DNA of 64,000 nt from DASYKS01 sp035995205 (GTDB taxonomy: Bacteria > Acidobacteriota > Thermoanaerobaculia > Multivoradales > UBA5704): positions 1-64,000 of the forward strand of contig DASYKS010000057.1 in the NCBI GenBank assembly GCA_035995205.1, read 5' to 3'. How positions within the stretch are numbered: the first letter of the stretch is position 1; every line of letters begins with the position of its first letter. Both the position numbers and the translations under genes were made by a program. Under the pieces are notes generated by a model. The model was not told the origin of the DNA. It did no database searches and saw only the letters and a program-made list of their open reading frames with translations. Shown one piece after another: positions 51,601-60,320 of the stretch.

Positions 51601-52223
51601 TCGAGAGCGTGTCGGCCACGTCGGGCATTCCCGTCGTGGTCTCCGGTACCGGCACCCAGGTCGATTGGGTCGGTGAGATCCCCGCAGGAGGCCAGGTCAC
51701 GATCACGATCAACTGCCGCGTGCGGCCCGGCACCGCGCCGGACACCGTGATCGCGAACCAGGCGACCGTCCATTTCGACTCCGACGCCGATTTGATCGAC
51801 GACACGAACGTCACCACCGACGATCCCGGCCAGCCCGGCGCGAACGACTCGACCGGCTTCCGCGTCGGTCTCGGGTACTACACGCTGCCGCCCTGCCGGG
51901 CGTTCGACAGCCGGACCGGCTCTCCCCTCTTGAACGGTTTCACCCAGACCGTTCCGCTCGTCGGCGTCTGCGCCATTCCGGCGACCGCCAAGGCGGTGGC
52001 GTTCAACGTCACCGCGATCACCCCCGGCGGGTCGGGGTTCCTGCACGCCTACCCCTCCGGCACGGTGCCGGGAACGGTGAGCGAGGTCAACTTCAATCCG
52101 GGTCAGACCCGAACGAACAACGGCATCCTCCAAATCGGCGCCGATGGCAAGATCGTGGTCGCCGCCGCGTTGACCGGCGGCGCGGTCGATTTCGCGCTCG
52201 ACGTGGTGGGGTATTTCGAATAG
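48642..52223 (+). CDS. ELWxxDGT-repeat exoprotein
   Basis: 1193 residues from ATG at 48642 (GGAGG upstream) with a signal peptide (about 1-24). About 15-18 ELWxxDGT-type repeats (ELWKTDGTEAGT, EPWITDGTAAGT, ELWVTDGTAGGT and so on), each about 48-60 residues and usually preceded by LFFAADD-like strands, probably build one or more beta-propellers. Residues about 955-1070 resemble a DUF11-type beta domain (GGLITYTIVLSNTGLG, TVIANQATVHFDSDADL). The C-terminal domain, PPCRAFDSRTGSPLL to FALDVVGYF, is a beta domain shared by many exoproteins of this kind. A cell-surface or secreted adhesion-like role is probable; no enzymatic residues are seen. Confidence 0.92.
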   Translation: MLHPLARPAFLLLAAAVLSAPLAAQVPVQVADLNTTRYDSGDSFLFGSEFVELSGTVYFTASDILHGLELWKTDGTEAGTVLLTDLCPGSCDSFPRNMTVVGTSIYFSADDGAHGFEPWITDGTAAGTRMIRDAVPGLGSSFPNFFRVLGGRVFYSARDPQAGTELWVTDGTAGGTGRLVDIEPGPADSSATPWQTIGSDLFFAAFDSVHGQELWATDGTAAGTRLVLDIQPGANSSLTGSVPVPGPALFGVLGSRLFFAANDGTAGSELWASDGTAAGTTRVADIDAGADGSQPLDFARLGTKLFFRARDAAHGGELWTTDGTAAGTALVADIRPGPDFATPFELVPFGGAVYFHADDGVHGRELWRSDGTEPGTTMVADIRTGGGSGLEFFLSPHGLTPVGSRLLFFADDEVSGNELWATDGTPAGTVQVADLNPGANLADAGSFNGGREVRVVSGGRWFFRAFDGPFGEGRQLYTSDGTAAGTGRVKRLVEQRSGVTPPFFGRSMDFSPTAALANRLIFSGDDGVQGSEPAASDGTPAGTGLLADVNPGFDTSSPNGMISLGGKVLFRASNGTTNDLSLWATDGTPGGTVPLAVGSQPNFLTAFLGSAYLSAVDAAHGTEVWKSDGTPGGTGLAFDLVPGTGSSDPALFTPLGNKLFFTAADPAAGDELWVTDGASAHRVADIGPGNASGFPAQLTASPTSGFGPSVYFSADDGTNGRELWVSDGTAAGTHLAADVRPGPGSSMEPSPVDSFASASGSSMVAFPLSGPVGFVADDGVSGEELWVSGASATYRRGDLFPGPGSSQPRQLTRVGRKIAFVADDGVHGRELWIAGQLVSDELFVIDISPGPASSVPQHLTGFGGIVLFSADDGVQGREPWVTDGTPQGTRRLADIAPGALPSSPYDFTAVGGDLYFAASDAVSGFELWRMPRAALGARIGATKRVSGQFVVGGLITYTIVLSNTGLGAQLRTAGFQLEDPIPASLSFESVSATSGIPVVVSGTGTQVDWVGEIPAGGQVTITINCRVRPGTAPDTVIANQATVHFDSDADLIDDTNVTTDDPGQPGANDSTGFRVGLGYYTLPPCRAFDSRTGSPLLNGFTQTVPLVGVCAIPATAKAVAFNVTAITPGGSGFLHAYPSGTVPGTVSEVNFNPGQTRTNNGILQIGADGKIVVAAALTGGAVDFALDVVGYFE

Positions 52224-52239
52224 AGGATAGGTGGCGTCC

Positions 52240-52587
52240 CTAGACCAAGACGCTTTCGATCCAATGCTCCAGGCGGGTCGAGCCGAGCCCTTCGACGTCG
52301 ACGAACTCGAGGCCCATGCCGCGCGGGCGGAAAAAGCGCCGGACCCAGCGCACGACCGCGCGGGCGTGAACCGGCTCTTGCCCCTCGTTCGTCTCGGTGA
52401 AGAAATCGAGGTCGACCAGCGTGCCCTTGGGCAGCGGCCGGCGCGACTCCAGGAACAGCCCGCCGAGCGACAGGTCGCGCGCGATCCCGTTCAGGTACTC
52501 CCGGGTCGCCCGCTCCACCTGGACGCCGGAGTACAAAACCCTCACCCCTCCCGCGACGCGGCGGTATTTCCTTCGGTCTCTGCTCAT
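52240..52587 (-). CDS. PilZ-domain protein
   Basis: 115 residues. The c-di-GMP binding signature is complete: RDRRKYRR at residues 3-10 supplies the RxxxR motif, and GIARDLSLGGLFLES supplies DxSxxG. Further strands GTLVDLDFFTETNE and RPRGMGLEFVDVEG complete the beta-barrel. A stand-alone PilZ protein would act as a c-di-GMP-dependent adaptor for motility, secretion or polysaccharide production. It is convergent with the ELWxxDGT gene (16-bp gap) and divergent from the M50 gene. Confidence 0.9.
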   Translation of the reverse strand: MSRDRRKYRRVAGGVRVLYSGVQVERATREYLNGIARDLSLGGLFLESRRPLPKGTLVDLDFFTETNEGQEPVHARAVVRWVRRFFRPRGMGLEFVDVEGLGSTRLEHWIESVLV

Positions 52588-52710
52588 GCTTGCGCTCGAA
52601 AACGTCTCGAAGATGACCTACGACGTTGCCCGCGAGAGGATAGCCGAAAACGGAACCGCCGGTGGCCCGCGGGCGCCCACCGGAGCGGGATTCGATTACC
52701 ATCCCTCGCC

Positions 52711-53430
52711 ATGACGCCCGATCAATTCGTTCTCGGCCTCACCTGGTTCGTCGTTTTCATCTTCTCGACCACGCTCCACGAGGCCGGGCATGCGTTCGCC
52801 GCCTACCGGATGGGCGATCCGACGGCCTACCACGGCGGCCAGGTGAGCCTGAACCCGTGGCCGCACATCCGCCGCGCGCCGTTCGGCATGGTGGTGGCCC
52901 CGCTCGTGGCGCTCCTGCTGTCGAAGGGCCAATCGCTGATCGGCTGGGCCTCCGCCCCGTACGATCCCCATTGGGCCGCCCGCCATCATCGCCGCGCCGC
53001 GATCATGGCCGCCGCCGGCCCGGCCGCGAACCTTCTGCTCGTGCTCCTCTCCTTTCTCGCGATCCGCCTCGGCTACCACGCGAACCTGTTCGCCGTCCCC
53101 CAGCAGATCACCTACGATCGGCTCGCCGAGGCGGTTGTCCCCGGCAGTCTCGCCGGCGCGTTCATCGTGCCGCTGTCGATCTTCTTCACGCTCAACATTC
53201 TGCTGTTCGTGTTCAACCTGCTGCCCCTGCCGCCGCTCGACGGCAGCGCATTGCCGCCGCTCTTTCTGTCCGACCAGGCGGCCGAGACCTACCTCGATTT
53301 CCTGCACCAGCCGCAGTTCGCGCTGATCGGCATCATCGTCGCCTGGCAGATCTTCGATCCGCTGTTCACCCCGGTGATCCATTTCGCGATCAACCACCTC
53401 TACCCGGGCGTCACCTACAACTTCTCTTGA
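52711..53430 (+). CDS. Site-2-protease-like M50 metallopeptidase
   Basis: 239 residues with about 5-6 membrane spans. The zinc motif HEAGHAFAAYRMGD (HExxH) sits in the first span, and the third ligand region FNLLPLPPLDGSALPP (an LDG motif equivalent) in a later one. The rest, RRAAIMAAAGPAANLLLVLL, is typical of small SREBP-like S2P family members without PDZ or CBS domains. Such enzymes cleave membrane proteins within the bilayer; bacterial relatives release anti-sigma factors or other regulators. The target is unknown. The SGNH hydrolase gene follows after 9 bp. Confidence 0.88.
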   Translation: MTPDQFVLGLTWFVVFIFSTTLHEAGHAFAAYRMGDPTAYHGGQVSLNPWPHIRRAPFGMVVAPLVALLLSKGQSLIGWASAPYDPHWAARHHRRAAIMAAAGPAANLLLVLLSFLAIRLGYHANLFAVPQQITYDRLAEAVVPGSLAGAFIVPLSIFFTLNILLFVFNLLPLPPLDGSALPPLFLSDQAAETYLDFLHQPQFALIGIIVAWQIFDPLFTPVIHFAINHLYPGVTYNFS

Positions 53431-53439
53431 AGGCTACAG

Positions 53440-54504
53440 ATGCTCAAGAAGCTCGTCCTCACGTTCGTCGCCCTCGCGATCTCGCTCCTCGCCGCCGAGC
53501 TGATGCTGCGGCTGGTCGGCGCCGCGCCGAAGATCTACCCGATCGAGCGCGGCCGGTTCCGTCTGGCGCGGAATCCCAAGATCGGCTACGAGCCGGCGCC
53601 GGTCGATTACCGCGGCGACGCCAAGGCGAGCGCCAAGGCAGGCACCCAGGGTGGAGCTCACGGGGAGGAGCATCTGGCGTTCTACGACTACCTCGGAGCG
53701 AGCAACCGGCTCGGTTTTCGCGACGTCGACCACGAGGTCGCCAAGCCGCCCGGTGTCTATCGGATCGTCGTGATCGGCGACAGCATCGCGGCGGGCCTCA
53801 AGGTGGACCGCTTCGAGGACACCTTCCCCGCGATCCTCTCCGAGCGGCTGAACGCCCGGGGCGTCAAGACCGAGGTGATCAGCCTCGCGGTCTCCGGCTA
53901 CAACACCCAGCAGGAGGTGGAGACGCTGCGCGAAAAGGGGCTGCGCTACCGGCCCGATCTCGTGATCCTCTCCTACTCGCTCTCCTCGCGCGAGCACATC
54001 GACGGCGACATCTACAAGACGCTGCTCGAAGAAGAGCAGCAGCACGGAGGAGTTTCGAGCGCGCGGACCGACCCCTATCTGGTCGGGAGCGCGCTCTACC
54101 GCTTTTTCCGCTACCGGGTCTTCCCGCCTCACCACGGACCGGCCGATCCGAAACGGGTCGAGCAATTTCTCGCCGACGTTTCGACCGACCGGGTGGCCGA
54201 ATACTTCGGAGTGCTCGACGAGCTGTCAAAGAAAAACGGCTTCCAAGTTCTGGTCGCCGTCTTTCCCCGCTTCACCAAGAATTTTCACGCCTACCCGCTC
54301 GGCGATCAGCACGCCTACGCGAAGAGGCTCGCCGACCAGCACCACTTCCACTACCTCGACCTGATCGACCCCTTCCAAGCCTGCCGCGACGCCTCCCCCG
54401 AGCCGATCGAGGTGGACAATTTCCACCCCAACGCCCGGGGGCATCGTTGTGCGGCCGAGGCGATGGCGGGGAAGATCCTGGCGGAGGTGCGGCCGGGCGG
54501 GTGA
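53440..54504 (+). CDS. SGNH/GDSL-type hydrolase, membrane-anchored
   Basis: 354 residues. An uncleaved N-terminal hydrophobic helix (4-27) would anchor it to the inner membrane facing outside. IVVIGDSIAAGLKV places the nucleophile Ser115 in the block I GDS motif; AVSGYNTQQE is a block II/III-like Gly/Asn region; VDNFHPNARGH holds the Asp326-His329 pair of block V. Such proteins remove acyl (often acetyl) groups from sugars or lipids. It lies nine bases after the M50 peptidase gene and is probably co-transcribed with it. Confidence 0.83.
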   Translation: MLKKLVLTFVALAISLLAAELMLRLVGAAPKIYPIERGRFRLARNPKIGYEPAPVDYRGDAKASAKAGTQGGAHGEEHLAFYDYLGASNRLGFRDVDHEVAKPPGVYRIVVIGDSIAAGLKVDRFEDTFPAILSERLNARGVKTEVISLAVSGYNTQQEVETLREKGLRYRPDLVILSYSLSSREHIDGDIYKTLLEEEQQHGGVSSARTDPYLVGSALYRFFRYRVFPPHHGPADPKRVEQFLADVSTDRVAEYFGVLDELSKKNGFQVLVAVFPRFTKNFHAYPLGDQHAYAKRLADQHHFHYLDLIDPFQACRDASPEPIEVDNFHPNARGHRCAAEAMAGKILAEVRPGG

Positions 54505-54508
54505 ATTA

Positions 54509-54682
54509 GGGCGGGCCTTCAGCCCTTGGAAATATTGATTCTGAACCGGAAACCTAGGGCGTTGCCCTAGGCTAATATAAAGGCGGGCCTTCGGCCCTTT
54601 AAAACTGACAATTGCAACCTCAAACACGCGCCTTTTGAGCGCCAAAGGCGCGCCCAATACTAGCCTAGGGCACCGCCCTAGG
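54509..54682. repeat. Cluster of hairpin repeats (CCTAGGGC and GGGCCTTCGGCCC)
   Basis: Four or more hairpins are seen: GGCGGGCCTTCAGCCCT at 54510, CCTAGGGCGTTGCCCTAGG (54553-54571), GGCGGGCCTTCGGCCCT near 54582, a GCGCC/GGCGC stem near 54628-54650, and CCTAGGGCACCGCCCTAGG (54664-54682), which repeats the earlier stem with a different 3-nt loop. It lies between the convergent SGNH and G8-protein genes. It shares GGCGGGCCTTCGGCCCT with 8558-8652. Confidence 0.85.
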
Positions 54683-54738
54683 ACATTGAACCGGTATACC
54701 CACGGCCAGGGCTGAAAGCCCGCTCCATCGGTCTTTCT

Positions 54739-57700
54739 CTACTGGCAGAAACTCCCCCCGCTCGGCGGCACCGGGCAATTCTGGCGATCCGCCGCAACCA
54801 TCGGCCGGTTCCAGGTCGCGTCTTTGGGGTAGCACTCGCTGAGCTTCTGGCCCACCTCGGCATAGGGGCGCGGCGTGAAGTTTCCGGGGAGTGTGAAGGC
54901 AAAGCCCAAGCATCCGCCCGCGGGGCATTCCGCGAGGAAGAGGCCCTTGTCTTTCCCGGCCGTCACCTCGGCGTTCGCGGGGTTCACCCAGTCGCGGCAG
55001 ACGCGGTCGACCAGAGGCTTCAACCCCTCGTAGCCGGGAGGCAGGGACGCCACCGGAGTGCAGCCGCCGGGCCCCGGCTGGCAGAGGTCGCGCGGCTGGC
55101 AGCGGATCGGATCCTTGGCGTCATAGGCGAACGATTCCGCGATGCGGCTCTGATCGATCGTGATCGTGAGCACGCCGTCTTTGAAATCCATGGCGGCGGG
55201 CGCCGGCCCCGTGCCCTTCCTCACGACGTACGACGGCGCGGCCGTCTCGTGCGGGAAGACCCGGATCCAGCTGAAGCCGTTCGCGAGATCGAAATTCGGG
55301 CCGACGTAGACCTGGTAAGTGGTTTTCGTCTCGCTGTTGGCGAACAGGTTGTAGATGGCGTAGGTCTTCCCCTTTTCGAATTGGGCCATCTGAAAGCCGG
55401 CGTTGGTGGCGCCGAGGCATTTCCCCGTCTGTTGCCCGCTCGCCGTGTCGACGTAGAACTTGCCGCCGCGCACGGTCAAGCCGATCCCCTGGCCGATGCT
55501 GGAGCCCATGAAGAAGGTGCCGCGCCGGCAGGTCTGACCGGTGGGGCCGCAGATCTGCGCCGAGGCCCCGGCGCAGGTCTCCGCGGGGTCGGAATTCGAC
55601 AGCCGGAACTGGCGGTAGACGGCGACCGCGGGCTTGGCGCCGGCCGTACCCCATCCGGTTTCGGTAGCGGCCTGGCCGCCCGCCGCCGGCAGCTGGTTGA
55701 GCTTCGCGATGAACGTGCTCGCAAGCTCGTGCGGCAGGGTCACGGTACCAAACGAGTTGCACTGAGGGACGGTAAACGGCGTGTCATAGAAGTGGTTGTT
55801 GCTGAGCCCGGAGCTCCTCGCCACCGAAGAGTCCCTCACTTTCACCCCGTCGAGCGTGCCGTCGAGGTCGTTCAGGATCGTCTGGGTGTCGATCGGCGTG
55901 AAGCTCGCATCGCCGAGGATCGATTCGACCCGCGGGCTCGCGGTACCGTTGCCGTAGGCGTACTGGGCGTACTGATCGACGACGTTGTGGCGCGCCGAGC
56001 CGAGCCGGAACCCGCTATTGCGGAATCCGAAGACGGGCGGGTAATAAAAGCCGTTCGGCTGTTTCCAGCCGATGCCCGCGTCGACCACGCGCATCCGGTT
56101 GTTCTCCCACGGCTGGGTGGTGCGCAGATAGACGCTCGAGGCCGGCGGGCTCCCCTTCGGCTCGTCGACGAGGAACAGGTTGCCGTCAGCGAAGAACGGG
56201 CCGTCGTAGATCGTGATCAGCCGCTTGGGCTGGAAGCTCCCGATGAAGTAGGGGACGCCGTCCCGCGCAAACGAGCAGAAGCTCCCCGAGCACTTTGTCG
56301 CCGCCGAGACGTCCGGGCCGAGCGACGAGGCGTCCTTGGCGCCGGCCGCCGCGGTGCTCCCGACGAACAGGCTGTCCATGGCGATCGCGAGCTGTCCGGG
56401 GAGCGCCTGCTCGGGACTGCCGCCGCTCACGAAGCCGAGCCCGCCGTAGAGCTGATCGGTGACCGCGCTGTTCGAGAACAGGTAGTGGAACGGTCGCAGC
56501 CAGATCGAGCCGACGTTCACCTCGGCCCAGTTGAACGACGTGGTGAAGTGGTCGATCACCGTCGTGGCGCAGGCGTTGGCGTCCCCCGCCCGCATACCCG
56601 GTACGCAATTACCGGAGCCTTTCCGGGTCGCCTGGAAATTCGCGGTCAGGCGCGGCAGCAGATCGTCGTGAATCGAGAATCGATCGTGCGAGGGGCGCGG
56701 ATTCGTCGCGGTGTCGGGCTTGCCGTAGGGGTTGCCCACCGGCGTGAGCCCCGCCTCGTCCGGAAGCCGCGAAGCGTCGGGGAATCCGGCTCCGCGCTCC
56801 ATCATGATCGCGTAGGCCGCGGTCGAGCAGCCATTGCCGCGGAACCGGCGGAGCGGCGCTACCCGCGTCACGTTGTTGAAATTGGCGTAGCTCTCCGTGT
56901 CGGGGTTCCACGACAGAGACCGGCTCGGACCGCTCACGGAGGAATGCAGCGGCCAGTAGCAGGTGCCGACGCCGTGGACGCCGACCGCGAGGTTGCCGAC
57001 GAAATCGTTGTCCGCGTTCATGATCCAGAACATGGCCGGGGTCGTGGCGTCGCTGCCGATCGTCGGCCGGTCGTAGAGGGTACGCGGCCCCAGGCATGGC
57101 TCTTCGGGCCTCTTGCCCCGACACTCGGGGTCGCTCCGCTTCAGGGGCGCGTTCGGATCGACGGAATGGTTCACCCCCACCTCGTTCAAAATCGGCGGCA
57201 CGAAACGGCGCGTCGGGCTGTTCGGTTCCTGCGCCGCGAAATACTCCGTCAACGACGCGCGGGCCGAGACGCCGAGGTTGTAGCAGAAGGCATTGCCGAT
57301 CTCGGAGCCGTCTTCGAGGTAGAACGCGTGCCCCATCGAAAGGTACCCGACGTTCCTCGCGATCTCGACGCCGTGGGTGCCGTGAAGGACCACGAAGCGC
57401 GTGTTCGAATCCCAGATCGAGCTGTCCTTGACGAAGGCGTTGGTGTAGGAGGTGTCTTTGTCGAGGTGGAAATGGACCGGGTAATGCCCCATCCGCCCGC
57501 CTTGCCCCAGCTGGTACAGCTCGACCCCCTGGAGTTGGAACCGGCCGAACCCCTGGCGTACCAGGATGTGCCCGCCGAAGTAGCACTCCGGTTTGTTCGT
57601 CGCGCACTGCGAAGCCGGCGGAAAATCGGCGGGAACGCCACGGCCGGCATCGAACGCCGCGCCCATCGAACGGATCGTGATGCTGCGCGAGAGCAGCCCC

Positions 57701-58809
57701 ACGGCCGCGCGTACGTCGACGGATTTGTTGGCGTTGCCCGGATCGTGGCTGAGCTGGTTCGGATCGATCTTGAAGATCTGCCCCTGGTGCGCCTGGCTCG
57801 TCTTTCCGTCGAGCGTCAGCTGCGGGCTTCCGCCGCTTGCGAGCTTCAACAGCTCGCTATGGCTTGGATGCCAGTCGGTCGTCGTGAGCACGATCTGGTC
57901 GTCCTTACCCCAATCGACCGAGCGGTCGAGCGTGAGCTGGCCGGCGCCGGCCCCCACGCTGGCATTCAGCCGCGCCCAGCTCGCGCCGCTCCCATTGGCC
58001 CACGCCTGGGGATTGAACTGCTGCGCCGGGCCGGGAATCGCGCACATCCGGGGGCGCCCTTTCTCGCCTTCCGGATCGGTGCGGAACGCGTCCGCGACTC
58101 CCTTCTTGCCGAACAGCTCGACGCTGCCGCCGTAGCTCACCGCGAAGGTCTTGAAACCGAACGTGTTGCCGTCAAAATGGAGGTCGAGGCTCGGAGCGGA
58201 TTTCTGCCAAGGGTGCTTATACCCTTCGAACAGCGCATTGGCACTTCCGGTCGGACTCGAACAGGGGTCGGAGATATTGCCGCCGGTGCAGTATTTCCCT
58301 TCGGGGCTTTGCGGACCGCTCGCGTAGCAATCCGCCGGTTGTCCCGCGGCGTCCTTGCAGACGATGCCCGCGGAAGATGGAACGGTCGCCTGGTTGGTGG
58401 GATCATCCCCCCAAAGACCGATCGTGAGCTTGCCGCCGCCCGTGCCGAACGGCTGGCACCAGGCGCCCGCGCGGATCGAGCCGCCCTGCTGGACCAGGAT
58501 CGATTTGGCGTAGAGGTTCGTACCGCCGGCTTGATCGGCGAAGTACAGCGTGCCGCCTTTCACCACGTTGACGTAGCCGTAAGAGTAGGTCCCCGGAGCG
58601 ACCGTGCGGCAATCGCTGATCACGACGTCGGGAGGATTCGCCGCGCCTCCGCCCGGAACGATCGGCGGCACCGGATGCGCCGTGATCGGCTGGCACCCCG
58701 CGGGAGGAGCGGCCGACGGGCACTGGGCACCCGCGGTGGAAGCGCCGAAAGCGGCGAGGAAGAGAGCGATCCAGATCCACGAGGTCGAAATGCGGCTCAT
58801 CGAGGCCAT
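54739..58809 (-). CDS. G8-domain, CEMIP/TMEM2-like beta-helix exoprotein
   Basis: 1356 residues; the start at 58809 is favoured by AAGGGAAAA upstream, with a second ATG at 58800. Signal peptide about 1-28. The N-terminal region (50-250) has the G8 layout: DVVISDCRTVAPGTYSYGYV, GGTLYFADQAGG, SILVQQGGSIRAGAW. Then comes SVDWGKDDQIVLTTTDWHPS and the segment GRMGHYPVHFHLDKDTSYTN with a following VVLHGTHGVEIARNVGYL, very like the central beta-helix of animal CEMIP (KIAA1199), TMEM2 and fibrocystin-like proteins. The rest is repetitive beta-helix, rich in Cys, Gly and Asn. Animal CEMIP and TMEM2 act in hyaluronan depolymerisation. The bacterial role is unknown; it may bind or cut a polysaccharide. 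It has many paired cysteines, so it is secreted. Confidence 0.85.
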   Translation of the reverse strand: MASMSRISTSWIWIALFLAAFGASTAGAQCPSAAPPAGCQPITAHPVPPIVPGGGAANPPDVVISDCRTVAPGTYSYGYVNVVKGGTLYFADQAGGTNLYAKSILVQQGGSIRAGAWCQPFGTGGGKLTIGLWGDDPTNQATVPSSAGIVCKDAAGQPADCYASGPQSPEGKYCTGGNISDPCSSPTGSANALFEGYKHPWQKSAPSLDLHFDGNTFGFKTFAVSYGGSVELFGKKGVADAFRTDPEGEKGRPRMCAIPGPAQQFNPQAWANGSGASWARLNASVGAGAGQLTLDRSVDWGKDDQIVLTTTDWHPSHSELLKLASGGSPQLTLDGKTSQAHQGQIFKIDPNQLSHDPGNANKSVDVRAAVGLLSRSITIRSMGAAFDAGRGVPADFPPASQCATNKPECYFGGHILVRQGFGRFQLQGVELYQLGQGGRMGHYPVHFHLDKDTSYTNAFVKDSSIWDSNTRFVVLHGTHGVEIARNVGYLSMGHAFYLEDGSEIGNAFCYNLGVSARASLTEYFAAQEPNSPTRRFVPPILNEVGVNHSVDPNAPLKRSDPECRGKRPEEPCLGPRTLYDRPTIGSDATTPAMFWIMNADNDFVGNLAVGVHGVGTCYWPLHSSVSGPSRSLSWNPDTESYANFNNVTRVAPLRRFRGNGCSTAAYAIMMERGAGFPDASRLPDEAGLTPVGNPYGKPDTATNPRPSHDRFSIHDDLLPRLTANFQATRKGSGNCVPGMRAGDANACATTVIDHFTTSFNWAEVNVGSIWLRPFHYLFSNSAVTDQLYGGLGFVSGGSPEQALPGQLAIAMDSLFVGSTAAAGAKDASSLGPDVSAATKCSGSFCSFARDGVPYFIGSFQPKRLITIYDGPFFADGNLFLVDEPKGSPPASSVYLRTTQPWENNRMRVVDAGIGWKQPNGFYYPPVFGFRNSGFRLGSARHNVVDQYAQYAYGNGTASPRVESILGDASFTPIDTQTILNDLDGTLDGVKVRDSSVARSSGLSNNHFYDTPFTVPQCNSFGTVTLPHELASTFIAKLNQLPAAGGQAATETGWGTAGAKPAVAVYRQFRLSNSDPAETCAGASAQICGPTGQTCRRGTFFMGSSIGQGIGLTVRGGKFYVDTASGQQTGKCLGATNAGFQMAQFEKGKTYAIYNLFANSETKTTYQVYVGPNFDLANGFSWIRVFPHETAAPSYVVRKGTGPAPAAMDFKDGVLTITIDQSRIAESFAYDAKDPIRCQPRDLCQPGPGGCTPVASLPPGYEGLKPLVDRVCRDWVNPANAEVTAGKDKGLFLAECPAGGCLGFAFTLPGNFTPRPYAEVGQKLSECYPKDATWNRPMVAADRQNCPVPPSGGSFCQ

Positions 58810-58941
58810 GGCGTTTTCCCTTGCATTGACGATCGGAAAATAGGAAGGCCGATCCCCGGCGCGGCTGCGGGGAAATCCTCCGAGGGTTTGCTTGTCAAGT
58901 CGGCGGGAGGATAGCAGAGGGGGCTCCTCCTCCCGGGGGAT

Positions 58942-60261
58942 CTACCGCGACGCCAGAATCTCCTCCGCCGCGCTCTTGCCGCTTCGCATGGAGTGGTCCA
59001 TGTTGTGGTACTGCCACTCGCCGAAGCGGCCGACGTTCCAGATGCCGTGGGCGCGGAGATAGGCGCGAATGATTTCCAGGTTCTTCGCGTGGTCGAGGTC
59101 GTAGATCACGTAGGCCGGTTGGATCTCGACCGTGTGGATCAGCTCGATCTTGTCGTCGGGGGTGAGGATCTTCGCGAGCTGTAGAGCTTGAATCGTCCGT
59201 TCGACCGCTTGGTCCTTGTCGAGCGGACGGGCTTTCGAAAACGCCACTTCGGTCGCGATCGAGGATTTGCCCGGCGGCACGGTATCGGGGCTGAAGGTCG
59301 CGGGAAACGACAGGCGGTGGAACGGGAACGGCTCTTCGTAGAAGTAGACCCAGTGCTTGTCGGAGACGTTCGGCCGGTCTAACCCCAAGTTGATGCAATA
59401 GATCCCTTGGTATTGAAGCCCCTGGCAAGCGCGCTCGACCTCCACGGGCAGGTTCGGGATGAAGCGCGGCAGGAAGCAGAGCGGCAGCGAGAAGATCAGG
59501 TTGTCGAACGGTACGATCTCGCCGTCGGCGAAGACGACCTGCTTTTCCGGCAGCTCGATCCGCTCCATCGTTCGTCCGAGCTGGACGTTTTTCACCCGGG
59601 CGCCGAGCGCCTTCGGCAGCGGCTCGATCGCGCCGCTCTTGGTGTACCAGAAATTCGAGGTCGCCCCGACCTGGGCCACGTCGGAGGATAGCGCCCCGGC
59701 GATGATCCGCTCGTAGTCGGGGGTCGGCACCCGGCGGCCGATCCAGCTGAAATCCATCGTGCTCGGCTCGACGGTCCAGATCTTCTTCGCGTACGGGATC
59801 ATCAGCCGCTCGGCGATGCCGTCGCCGAAAAAGCCGCGCATCCATTCTTCATAGTTGGTCGGGTGAAACTCCCCCCGCGCCTGGGCGCGCGCCGCGTCGA
59901 CCAGGCCGACGAGGCACTCTTTGACCAGCGGCACGGGGAGGCCGTACAGGTGGGCCTGGAACGGAAAGCGAGTATAGAGGTCGGAAGCCAGGTGATAGAT
60001 GAACGCCTGCCGCTCCTGGGCGTGGAAGTTGTCGCCCAGCAGGTCGCGGATCAGCGCCTCCATTTCGGCGTCGATGGTGAACAGGATGTGCGGCCCGAAA
60101 TCGAACAGATAGCCGTCGATCGCGGTCGAGCGCGCGAGCCCGCCCACTCGGTCCTCGCGCTCATAGATCTGCCAATGATCCTCCCCCGCGCGCTGCAAGG
60201 TGTAGGCGGCAGTGAGGCCCGCGAGACCGGCTCCGAGGATTACGTCTTTACGTTCGCCCAT
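58942..60261 (-). CDS. FAD-dependent UDP-galactopyranose-mutase-like flavoprotein
   Basis: 439 residues. The dinucleotide motif VILGAGLAGLTAAYTLQRAG (8-27) is followed by the ribose-binding acidic strand IYEREDRVGGLARS. GYLFDFGPHILF (about 50-61) and the late segment WNVGRFGEWQYHNMDHSMRS resemble amine-oxidase/UGM-type flavoproteins found in polysaccharide gene clusters. It may interconvert nucleotide sugars or oxidise an unknown substrate. No signal peptide. The start at 60261 is preceded by a hairpin repeat. Confidence in the fold is high, but in the reaction low. Confidence 0.8.
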   Translation of the reverse strand: MGERKDVILGAGLAGLTAAYTLQRAGEDHWQIYEREDRVGGLARSTAIDGYLFDFGPHILFTIDAEMEALIRDLLGDNFHAQERQAFIYHLASDLYTRFPFQAHLYGLPVPLVKECLVGLVDAARAQARGEFHPTNYEEWMRGFFGDGIAERLMIPYAKKIWTVEPSTMDFSWIGRRVPTPDYERIIAGALSSDVAQVGATSNFWYTKSGAIEPLPKALGARVKNVQLGRTMERIELPEKQVVFADGEIVPFDNLIFSLPLCFLPRFIPNLPVEVERACQGLQYQGIYCINLGLDRPNVSDKHWVYFYEEPFPFHRLSFPATFSPDTVPPGKSSIATEVAFSKARPLDKDQAVERTIQALQLAKILTPDDKIELIHTVEIQPAYVIYDLDHAKNLEIIRAYLRAHGIWNVGRFGEWQYHNMDHSMRSGKSAAEEILASR

Positions 60262-60320
60262 CCGATTCGTTCTCCGCCGGCTGACGCCGGCCTACGATGA
60301 AACCGCCCCCTTTCCGTCAT

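Noticed and set aside
55249..58914. A 1221-codon open frame antisense to the G8-domain gene
   Set aside because: It mirrors a well-supported secreted protein gene; its translation is rich in Arg, Val and Ala with no domain or signal. Long antisense frames are usual at this GC content.
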